Positions 1-6,191 of a stretch of 6,408 bases of DNA are shown piece by piece. The position numbers and the translations under genes were made by a program. This DNA is from Chitinophagaceae bacterium (GTDB lineage Bacteria; Bacteroidota; Bacteroidia; Chitinophagales; Chitinophagaceae): contig CANHLV010000116.1 in the NCBI GenBank assembly GCA_947461495.1, positions 1 through 6,408 of the forward strand. The letters are read 5' to 3'. The number at the start of each line of letters is the position of its first letter. Within the stretch, counting starts at the first letter, position 1. A model generated the notes under the pieces. The model was given only the letters and a program-made list of their open reading frames with translations. It ran no database searches and had not been told where the DNA came from.

Positions 1-858
1 ATAAGGTCTGCAGCTTTACAAACAATTTTCTGGGTTGCCATAGCTTTTAGTTTTATGGTTTTTATTGGCGTAGAAAAAGGAGCGCAAACAGCTATTGAAT
101 TTTTAAGTGCCTATTTGATGGAATGGAGTCTTAGTATTGACAATATTTTTGTATTCATAGTCATCTTTTCTGCCTTCAAAGTAAAAGAAATTCATTTCGG
201 AAGGGTTTTATTGATTGGAATTTTGATGGCTATTTTCCTTAGAATTATTTTCATTACTATTGGTGTTGGGCTGGTGAATGAGTTTCATTGGATGCTTTAC
301 ATTTTTGGCGTTTTTTTAGTTTATACAGCATATAAAATGTTTACCGCAACTGAGGATGAAGAATTTAAACCGGAAGATTCTAGATTTTACAGAATACTAA
401 AGAAATACCTGCCACTTACTCATGAAGATGGTAATGGAAAATTTATCATCAGAGAAAACGGAAAACCGCTTTACACCAGTTTGTTTGTAGTCGTTGTTTT
501 GCTGGGGGTCATTGATATTTTGTTTGCATTAGACTCTTTACCAGCTGTATTAGGTATTTCAAGAAACAGTATTGTTGTATATTCATCAAATATTTTTGCT
601 GTTCTCGGATTGAGAAGTTTGTTTTTTCTATTGCGATCTGCTGTTTCTCAATTCGATTATTTGCAACAAGGGATTTCTATAGTATTGTTTTTTATCGGTA
701 TAAAAATGTTGGCAGCACACTGGATTGATCAACTGGCTGATAAAAATACCCAGGTAATTGTTTCTCTTGCTGTCATTGTTTGTAGTATCGGTGGGTCTAT
801 CTGGTATTCTGTTTACCACAAAAAGAAAGGAACTCCGGATGATATTGTTTCAGATTAA
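1..858 (+). CDS. TerC/Alx-family integral membrane protein, 5' end outside window
   Basis: The frame is open from base 1, so the gene begins upstream; 285 residues are visible. The ATG at 55 is internal, because the 18 codons before it read as a hydrophobic helix that fits the family's first membrane segment. TerC/Alx proteins are inner-membrane proteins linked to tellurite resistance and, in better studied members, to manganese export. Two intramembrane acidic motifs are present: EWSLSIDNIFVF (visible residues 41-52, with E41 and D47) and DILFALDSLPAVLGIS (172-187, with D172 and D178). A GLRSLFFLL segment follows near 203-211. About seven or eight hydrophobic stretches alternate with short loops, and a charged loop lies near residues 116-155. 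The tail is basic then acidic (HKKKGTPDDIVSD). Two TAA stops are adjacent (856-861). Family assignment is secure; the substrate is inferred. Confidence 0.93.
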   Translation: MRSAALQTIFWVAIAFSFMVFIGVEKGAQTAIEFLSAYLMEWSLSIDNIFVFIVIFSAFKVKEIHFGRVLLIGILMAIFLRIIFITIGVGLVNEFHWMLYIFGVFLVYTAYKMFTATEDEEFKPEDSRFYRILKKYLPLTHEDGNGKFIIRENGKPLYTSLFVVVVLLGVIDILFALDSLPAVLGISRNSIVVYSSNIFAVLGLRSLFFLLRSAVSQFDYLQQGISIVLFFIGIKMLAAHWIDQLADKNTQVIVSLAVIVCSIGGSIWYSVYHKKKGTPDDIVSD

Positions 859-867
859 TAAATCACA

Positions 868-3345
868 TTGAAGTATAGCATCTCAGATATCAGTAATATT
901 ATTCAAGCACAAACATGGCTTCGTATTGAAGCTGTGCATATCGAGAATGTATTAACAGATAGTCGCCGTTTGGTTTTTCCCTCAACAACTTTATTTTTTG
1001 CCATAAACGGCCCAAGAAGAAATGGTACTGATTTCATCAAAGAACTTTATGCAAATGGGGTAAGCAATTTTGTGGTCAATGATGACATCAATCAACAATT
1101 TTTTACAGATTATCCCAAAGTCAATTTTTTGGTTGTAAAAGATTCTTTACTTGCACTTCAGCAATTGGCAATCTATCACAGGCATCAATTTGACTCAACA
1201 GTTATAGGCATTACAGGCAGCAATGGAAAAACAATAGTAAAAGAATGGTTGTATCAATTGTTACATCATAATTACAACATAGTCAGAAGTCCTAAAAGTT
1301 ATAATTCACAAATAGGTGTTCCCTTAAGTGTTTTACAAATTTCCGAACAAAACAACCTTGCCATTTTTGAAGCGGGTATTTCATTGCCCAATGAAATGGA
1401 TAAGCTAGAACCGATTATCAATCCAACAATAGGAGTACTTACTTATATAGGCGATGCACATGCTGAAGGATTTGAGAGCCATTCACACAAAATCAATGAG
1501 AAACTAAAATTGTTTACCCGCTCAAATATCTTGATTTATTGTTCGGAAAATACACTTGTTAATGAACTAGTTGAACAATTTGTTCAAAAAGAAAATAGTT
1601 CAACTCGATTATTTACTTGGAGCCGAACCAGTCAGGCCGATCTTTCAGTAATTGACATCATAAAGAAATATGGACAATCTCAAATATCATTGCTTTATCA
1701 AAATAAATCCTTTTCCATAAAAATTCCATTCACAGACGAGGCCTCTATATACAACGTGATAACATGTTGTGCGGTCTTGATCGAACTTGGAATTGAAATT
1801 CAAATGATACCTGCTACAATGCAGGAATTGGAACCTGTGGCCATGCGTTTGGAATTGAAACAAGCTATTAATCACTGTGCTGTGATCAACGATAGTTACA
1901 ATGCAGACCTGGACTCATTAAACATAGCACTCGACTTTTTATCACAGCAACAGGCTTACGCAGGGAAAACACTTATCCTAAGCGATTTCTTGCAATCCGG
2001 ACTTTCTGATGATGACCTGTATCAAAAAATAGCATCGATAATACAGCAAAAAGGTATCAATAGATTGTTCGGCATTGGATCAAAAATATCGATTTATCAA
2101 AAACACTTTAGCGCTGTAAAAGATATTTCTTTTTATCCTACAACAATTGAATTTTTAAGTGCACTTCCACAACTGACTTTCAACAACGAAGCTATTCTTT
2201 TGAAAGGAGCACGCATTTTTGAATTTGAAAAAATCAGTCATGTATTGGAACAAAAATTACATGACACGATGCTCGAAATTAATTTGAATGCCATCCGTCA
2301 GAATCTTAAAATTTACCGTGAAAGATTATCGCCTACTACCAAAATAATGGCTATGGTTAAGGCATTCAGTTATGGAAGTGGCAGTGTTGAGATTGCTTCT
2401 GTACTGCAGCAGGAAGGCATTGACTATCTCGCAGTTGCTTATACAGATGAGGCTGTAGAACTAAGAAAAGGCGGCATTCGTTTACCCATTATGGTTATGA
2501 ATGCGAATGAAATTGATTTTTATAATATTGTAAGATTTCAACTTGAACCTGAAATTTATTCATTCCGTATTTTAGATGCTTTTATGCAATATCTTTTGGC
2601 CGAACAGGTTACACAATTTCCAATACACTTGAAATTGGATACAGGTATGCACAGATTAGGATTTATGCAGTCCGATATGCCTTCACTTTGTGAACAATTA
2701 CAATCAACGAACCTCTTTAACATCAAATCTGTTTTTTCACATCTGGCTGCCAGCGAAAATTCAGCATTTGATGATTTTACATATCAGCAGGCAAAATTGT
2801 TTGATGCCATGTCTTCGCAAATACAATTGATTTCAAAAAATAATTTTATAAGACATATAGCCAATACTGCTGCCATTCACCGCCATCCGAATTTGCAATT
2901 TGATATGGTTAGACTTGGTATCGGAATGTATGGAGTGGATTCAAATCTTAAGTTGCATAATGTCACGACCTTAAAAACAACGATAGCGCAAATTAAAAAT
3001 GTAAAGAAGGAAGATACAGTTGGCTATGGAAGAAGGGGAGTTCTTTGCCAGGATGCTCAAATCGCCACGGTAAGAATTGGTTATGCAGACGGATACCCAA
3101 GGGCATTCGGGATGGGTAATGGAAAAATGTTGGTTAATGGTAAATTGGCTGCTGTAATTGGTAGTGTATGTATGGATATGACTATGCTGGATATTACCGG
3201 AATCAATGCAAAAGAAGGCGACGATGTAATTGTTTTTGGAGAAGCTCTTCCTGTTGAACAAATTGCTGTTTGGGCAAATACAATTCCTTACGAAATACTC
3301 ACAAATATCTCACAAAGGGTAAAAAGGGTGTATTTTGAGGAGTGA
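868..3345 (+). CDS. murF/alr: Bifunctional UDP-MurNAc-tripeptide:D-Ala-D-Ala ligase / alanine racemase (MurF-Alr fusion)
   Basis: This 825-residue cytoplasmic protein joins two peptidoglycan-precursor enzymes. Residues 1 to about 462 are MurF, which ligates D-Ala-D-Ala to the UDP-MurNAc tripeptide using ATP. They contain the P-loop GITGSNGKT (114-122), NDSYNADLDSL (341-351) and the AMRLE stretch (325-329); K212 is a candidate carbamylated lysine. From about 466 to the end is a fold-type III PLP alanine racemase. It has PLP lysine K498 in VKAFSYGSG, LDTGMHRLGF (590-599), HIANTAA (663-669), R682 in MVRLGIGMYG, catalytic tyrosine Y720, GYADGYPR (738-745) and CMD (768-770). Both active sites look intact. 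The start is TTG at 868: an in-frame TAA at 859-861 blocks upstream starts, the next in-frame ATG is near codon 177, and MKYSISDISNII fits MurF N-termini. No Shine-Dalgarno sequence is visible. The 9-base gap after the TerC-like gene, with no promoter seen, suggests cotranscription. Confidence 0.97.
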   Translation: MKYSISDISNIIQAQTWLRIEAVHIENVLTDSRRLVFPSTTLFFAINGPRRNGTDFIKELYANGVSNFVVNDDINQQFFTDYPKVNFLVVKDSLLALQQLAIYHRHQFDSTVIGITGSNGKTIVKEWLYQLLHHNYNIVRSPKSYNSQIGVPLSVLQISEQNNLAIFEAGISLPNEMDKLEPIINPTIGVLTYIGDAHAEGFESHSHKINEKLKLFTRSNILIYCSENTLVNELVEQFVQKENSSTRLFTWSRTSQADLSVIDIIKKYGQSQISLLYQNKSFSIKIPFTDEASIYNVITCCAVLIELGIEIQMIPATMQELEPVAMRLELKQAINHCAVINDSYNADLDSLNIALDFLSQQQAYAGKTLILSDFLQSGLSDDDLYQKIASIIQQKGINRLFGIGSKISIYQKHFSAVKDISFYPTTIEFLSALPQLTFNNEAILLKGARIFEFEKISHVLEQKLHDTMLEINLNAIRQNLKIYRERLSPTTKIMAMVKAFSYGSGSVEIASVLQQEGIDYLAVAYTDEAVELRKGGIRLPIMVMNANEIDFYNIVRFQLEPEIYSFRILDAFMQYLLAEQVTQFPIHLKLDTGMHRLGFMQSDMPSLCEQLQSTNLFNIKSVFSHLAASENSAFDDFTYQQAKLFDAMSSQIQLISKNNFIRHIANTAAIHRHPNLQFDMVRLGIGMYGVDSNLKLHNVTTLKTTIAQIKNVKKEDTVGYGRRGVLCQDAQIATVRIGYADGYPRAFGMGNGKMLVNGKLAAVIGSVCMDMTMLDITGINAKEGDDVIVFGEALPVEQIAVWANTIPYEILTNISQRVKRVYFEE

Positions 3346-3356
3346 GGGGGAGGAGT

Positions 3357-3410
3357 TGGATAGGCTGGATAAGCTGGATAGGCTAGATAGGCTGGATAAG
3401 CTAGATAAGT
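3357..3410. repeat. Tandem array of six 9-bp units, consensus TGGATARGC
   Basis: Units start at 3357, 3366, 3375, 3384, 3393 and 3402 with no indels. Apart from a final C-to-T at 3410, the only variation is G/A at unit position 2 and G/A at position 7. The array lies 11 bases after the murF/alr stop codon, following a purine-rich stretch (3337-3355). Its role is unknown. Arrays like this can change copy number by replication slippage. Confidence 0.93.
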
Positions 3411-3452
3411 TGGATACTTGATACTGGATTCTGGATACTAGATACTGGATAT
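3411..3452. repeat. Tandem array of six 7-bp units, consensus TGGATAC
   Basis: Units at 3411, 3418, 3425, 3432, 3439 and 3446 read TGGATAC, TTGATAC, TGGATTC, TGGATAC, TAGATAC and TGGATAT. The array abuts the 9-bp array without a spacer and shares its TGGATA core, so one probably arose from the other by gain or loss of two bases per unit. It ends 35 bases before the -7 element of lspA. Confidence 0.92.
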
Positions 3453-3487
3453 TTGCTGAAACCAATTCAACCTACACAATAGACCCT

Positions 3488-3495
3488 TATCTTTG
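3488..3495 (+). promoter_or_regulatory. Bacteroidota-type -7 promoter element for lspA
   Basis: TATCTTTG is an exact match to the TAnnTTTG element recognised by the primary sigma factor of Bacteroidota. I see no TTG-type -33 element at the usual spacing of about 20 bases; the region there is CAATTCAACC. Transcription would begin near 3499-3503, only a few bases before the ATG at 3505, so the mRNA would be leaderless or nearly so. The element overlaps a TTG at 3493 that is in frame with lspA, which argues against that TTG being the start codon. Confidence 0.72.
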
Positions 3496-3504
3496 CCAAA
3501 TATT

Positions 3505-4191
3505 ATGAAGAAAGCCCACGTTTTTATTATTGTGTTGCTTGTAGTATTAGCTGATCAGGCATTAAAGTATTACATAAAGACGAATTTTTATCTGAATACA
3601 TCTCGCCCAGTACTAGGTAATTGGTTTCAAATGTATTTTGTTGAAAATCCGGGGATGGCCTATGGGCTGAAGTTTGGTGGAAATTGGGGCAAATTGGCAC
3701 TAACCGTTTTTAGAATGGGTGCAGTAGTTTTTGGAGTCTTTTATATAGGTAGAATAATCAGACAAGGATATCACAAAGGATTTATCGTTTGCGCCTCACT
3801 AATTTTTGCAGGTGCTGTAGGTAATTTAATTGACAGTTGCTTTTATGGGTTAATTTTTGACAAGGGAATGGTTTTCAACCCAAACTTTGGTGATTACATG
3901 GGCTATGATGGATTAGCAACGATTTCCTCAAAAGGATACAGCAGTTTCTTACATGGTAATGTAGTAGACATGCTTTACTTTCCAATAATAAAGGGCCATT
4001 TCCCTTCCTGGTTCCCGGTTTGGGGCAATGAAGATTTCGAATTCTTTCGCCCCATTTTCAATCTGGCAGACGCCGCAATCAGCGGAGGTGTGATCAGCAT
4101 CATTGTATTTCAACGTAAATTTTTTATTGAAAAAAATCAACAAAAACATACTGAAGTTAATCATATTGAAGAAGCACCAATTGAAGGATAA
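3505..4191 (+). CDS. lspA: Lipoprotein signal peptidase (signal peptidase II)
   Basis: LspA is an inner-membrane aspartyl protease that removes the signal peptide from prolipoproteins after lipid is attached to the cysteine. With the ATG at 3505 the protein has 228 residues, against about 165 in E. coli. Motifs in order are ADQALKYYI (16-24), FVENPGMAYG (45-54), GAVGNLID (103-110, catalytic D110) and FNLADAAIS (185-193, catalytic D189). Four hydrophobic segments lie near 5-16, 65-82, 93-109 and 188-202. About 35 extra residues (roughly 117-151) separate D110 from the VVDML element, and the arginine that usually follows the first catalytic aspartate is serine (S111). From memory both features are typical of Bacteroidota LspA and do not suggest decay. 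The C-terminal tail (204-228) is hydrophilic. An in-frame TTG at 3493 would add four residues but falls inside the -7 element, so ATG is preferred. Confidence 0.95.
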   Translation: MKKAHVFIIVLLVVLADQALKYYIKTNFYLNTSRPVLGNWFQMYFVENPGMAYGLKFGGNWGKLALTVFRMGAVVFGVFYIGRIIRQGYHKGFIVCASLIFAGAVGNLIDSCFYGLIFDKGMVFNPNFGDYMGYDGLATISSKGYSSFLHGNVVDMLYFPIIKGHFPSWFPVWGNEDFEFFRPIFNLADAAISGGVISIIVFQRKFFIEKNQQKHTEVNHIEEAPIEG

Positions 4192-4275
4192 TATTTGTAG
4201 TAAATAAGTTAACTTAGCGTTGGAATTTTTAAGGAATCAAAAGTAAAATTTCTTTTTAGATTAACTATAAAACAA

Positions 4276-4306
4276 AAAATCAAATTTGATGTCCAAAATC
4301 AAATTT
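4276..4306. promoter_or_regulatory. Possible operator: 12-bp direct repeat with embedded palindrome
   Basis: AAAATCAAATTT occurs twice, at 4276-4287 and 4295-4306, 19 bp apart, close to two helical turns. The first copy overlaps a perfect 12-bp palindrome, ATCAAATTTGAT (4279-4290). The site lies 61-91 bases before the lipoprotein start codon, where a regulator could bind. CAAATTTG at 4281-4288 is one base away from the -7 consensus, so this may instead be promoter sequence. AT-rich DNA produces such matches by chance, hence low confidence. Confidence 0.35.
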
Positions 4307-4311
4307 CGGTA

Positions 4312-4321
4312 ATTCCGGAAT
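4312..4321. promoter_or_regulatory. 10-bp perfect palindrome upstream of the lipoprotein gene
   Basis: ATTCCGGAAT is self-complementary and lies 45 bases before the ATG at 4367. The CCGG centre stands out in an otherwise AT-rich 175-base spacer (4192-4366). It could be a binding site for a dimeric regulator or lie in the 5' untranslated region. No exact TAnnTTTG element was found in this spacer, and the lspA stop is not followed by a convincing terminator hairpin, so readthrough from lspA is possible. Confidence 0.25.
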
Positions 4322-4366
4322 GTGCATTTAAGGGCATACATGTGATCAAAAACAATAAACATTAAT

Positions 4367-5866
4367 ATGAAACTGTTAAGCACCCTTGCCCTTTTTTTAA
4401 TTTCCGCTATTTTATTTATATCCTGCCAGAAAGAATTGAATTGGGATTTGAGCGCGCAATCCTCAGGTTCACTTAAAGCAGACAGCGTTACAAATGATTG
4501 TCTGCCTGTAGTGGTGCAAGGAACTTATATTGTTGACTCTGCGTTAGGCAGCACAAATTATATTGATGTTCAGGTTGATGTTACTGCCCTTGGCATTTAT
4601 GAAATCAAATCAGATACAGTCAATGGTATTTCTTTTTATGGTACCGGTACTTTCGGTACAACAGGCATCAATACAGTCAGATTGATGGGAACTGGCATGC
4701 CAACCAGCTCAGGTATTACAACCCTAATCATCAGCTACACCAACAACAATAGTACATGTATCGTTGATGTCGAAATTCTTCCTGCGAGTAATAACCCCAA
4801 TGCTGCTTATACACTTGGTGGCGCCGGCGCTACTTGTACCGGATTTTCATTGGCTGGTTCTTACATGGAATCAGTTCCTTTAACCGGCGGAAATACCGTT
4901 TCTGTGAATGTAACAGTTACATCTGGAGGTGTTTACACTTTGAGTACTCCGGTTGTCAATGGGGTGAGCTTCGCTGCTACCGGATCATTAACAATAACTA
5001 ATACAGGAGTGACACTAATTGGAACAGGAACCCCAACAGCAGCAGGAACTTATAATTATTTATTATCAGGCGGTGGAACATCCTGTACTTTTTCTGTAAC
5101 CTTTGATCCTATGTCACCTCCGGCGGTTTATACACTTGGAGGCGCTCCTACAGGATGTACAGGATTTAGTTTGCTAGGAAATTATGACGTAGGCGTTGCC
5201 ATGAACTCTTCAAATACAGCTACTATTGATGTTGATGTAACCGGACTAGGCAGTTATTCAATATCTTCAACTGCCGTAAATGGTGTTACCTTTAATGCCA
5301 CCGGAGTATTCACGACCACAGGGCCTCAACAAGTTACTTTATATGCATCCGGAACACCCTCAGCTTCAGGTTCATTTGATTATAATGTTTCTAACGGAAG
5401 TCAATCTTGTGTATTGTCTGTTACCTATACAGGCGCAGCCACTGACTTTATCACTTGCGATATGAATGGTGTGTTTACAACATTTAATATAGGTGCTTCT
5501 GCAGGATTAAGTAATTCAGCAGGCTTTCCTATTTTGAGTATTGATGGCAACAGTTTTGCAGTTGGTACCGATCCTACCATTAACATCCAAATTGGTAATA
5601 TCAATGGAGGAAGCATTAACCCATCTACTTATGATGTAAATCAAATTGCTATTGGATTTTTAGTAAGCTGCGATTTTTTTGATGCATCATCAATTAATTA
5701 TACAATGGCAACTGATCCAAATAATCAAAATCAAAACCCAGGCTTTACGGTAACCATCACGAGTATGTCGGGTTCAAGATGCGTAGGAACATTCTCTGGC
5801 ACGGTTAAAGATGCAGGAGGGAATCCAATTGTAATTACTAACGGAATTTTTAATGTTCCTTTCTAA
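4367..5866 (+). CDS. Repeat-containing lipoprotein with DUF6252-like C-terminal domain
   Basis: This is a 499-residue predicted outer-membrane or surface lipoprotein of unknown function. A short signal peptide with a hydrophobic core (residues 3-18) ends in FISC; C20 would be lipidated and LspA would cleave before it. The next residues, QKE, resemble the Bacteroidota lipoprotein export signal that directs surface exposure. Three homologous, beta-rich repeats follow at about 45-137, 147-246 and 253-354. Each has a VNGxxF motif (VNGISF 85, VNGVSF 197, VNGVTF 304), a TG turn, a GTP-like turn (GTGMP, GTGTP, ASGTP) and a cysteine near each end: C45/C131, C157/C240, C264/C348. The last part, about 360-499, ends in GTFSGTVKDAGGNPIVITNG then IFNVPF, resembling the C-terminus of DUF6252-type domains. 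Composition is rich in Gly, Thr, Ser, Asn and Val with few charges. The ATG follows an A-rich leader without a Shine-Dalgarno sequence. A role in binding or adhesion is only inferred. Confidence 0.88.
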   Translation: MKLLSTLALFLISAILFISCQKELNWDLSAQSSGSLKADSVTNDCLPVVVQGTYIVDSALGSTNYIDVQVDVTALGIYEIKSDTVNGISFYGTGTFGTTGINTVRLMGTGMPTSSGITTLIISYTNNNSTCIVDVEILPASNNPNAAYTLGGAGATCTGFSLAGSYMESVPLTGGNTVSVNVTVTSGGVYTLSTPVVNGVSFAATGSLTITNTGVTLIGTGTPTAAGTYNYLLSGGGTSCTFSVTFDPMSPPAVYTLGGAPTGCTGFSLLGNYDVGVAMNSSNTATIDVDVTGLGSYSISSTAVNGVTFNATGVFTTTGPQQVTLYASGTPSASGSFDYNVSNGSQSCVLSVTYTGAATDFITCDMNGVFTTFNIGASAGLSNSAGFPILSIDGNSFAVGTDPTINIQIGNINGGSINPSTYDVNQIAIGFLVSCDFFDASSINYTMATDPNNQNQNPGFTVTITSMSGSRCVGTFSGTVKDAGGNPIVITNGIFNVPF

Positions 5867-5879
5867 TCTAAATTTATTT

Positions 5880-5917
5880 AACAAAAAAGCCGTTTCAATT
5901 GAAACGGCTTTTTTGTT
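5880..5917 (+). terminator. Strong intrinsic terminator after the lipoprotein gene, potentially bidirectional
   Basis: A perfect 38-bp palindrome centred between 5898 and 5899. GCCGTTTC (5889-5896) pairs with GAAACGGC (5901-5908) around AATT, and flanking A6 (5883-5888) and T6 (5909-5914) tracts extend the stem to 19-bp arms. It starts 13 bases after the stop codon. The T-tract follows the GC-rich stem on both strands, so it could end transcription from either side. Confidence 0.95.
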
Positions 5918-5961
5918 GGTAGAGACTAGGCCAGATAATATCGTTTGCTTTTCGTAAGATG

Positions 5962-6178
5962 CTTTTTGTATCACTCCTACGGAGTTTTATTTCTAATCAG
6001 CATTTTCTTTATAAAAGTGCCACCCCTACAGGGTTATAAAAACAATTCGTGAATTCGTGGCGTCACCAATTCCCAATTCCACATAGTCACACAACTCGGT
6101 CAAAGACCATCGTCGACACCACATTCCCCATTCATCATTTTACTTACTCAAACGACTCGACAAGAGACCTTTGTCGGC
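5962..6178. repeat. 230-bp-period tandem repeat, first visible unit
   Basis: These 217 bases recur at 6192-6408 with four substitutions and no indels. The differences are A6030/G6260, G6086/T6316, A6109/T6339 and A6116/G6346. A 13-base spacer (6179-6191) separates the units. In order the unit contains two CCTAC(G/A)G hairpins, a doubled AATTCGTG (6044-6059), a doubled CCAATTC (6066-6079), and two related 26-base elements at 6092-6117 and 6153-6178 with 20 of 26 matches. It looks like a noncoding intergenic repeat element and not a gene. Confidence 0.95.
5973..6041. repeat. Twin-hairpin module in first repeat unit
   Basis: Hairpin 1 (5973-5985) is ACTCC-TAC-GGAGT, a 5-bp stem with a TAC loop. 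Hairpin 2 (6022-6034) is ACCCC-TAC-AGGGT, where A6030 cannot pair with C6026, leaving four pairs. The two share CAC-CCTAC-G-GTT context and are 49 bp apart. Hairpin 2 is flanked by direct copies of TTATAAAA (6009-6016 and 6034-6041). Confidence 0.75.
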
Positions 6179-6191
6179 TATTTGTGAAGTA

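Noticed and set aside
1687..1875. 62-codon open frame on the - strand inside the MurF part
   Set aside because: It is antisense to a conserved coding region and shows no family resemblance.
2971..3261. 96-codon open frame on the - strand
   Set aside because: It lies entirely antisense to the conserved racemase active-site region; the + frame fully explains the sequence constraint.
3834..3957. Damaged lspA because of the insert and the D-S in place of D-R
   Set aside because: Both catalytic aspartates and the surrounding motifs are intact, and the insert and serine match what I recall of Bacteroidota LspA.
4190..4197. -7 promoter element overlapping the lspA stop codon
   Set aside because: AATATTTG differs from TAnnTTTG at a key base and lies about 170 bases from the next start codon.
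4204..4262. Terminator after lspA
   Set aside because: Only weak AT pairing (AAAAG with CTTTT around 4239-4256) is available, with no GC-rich stem, so it is not credible.
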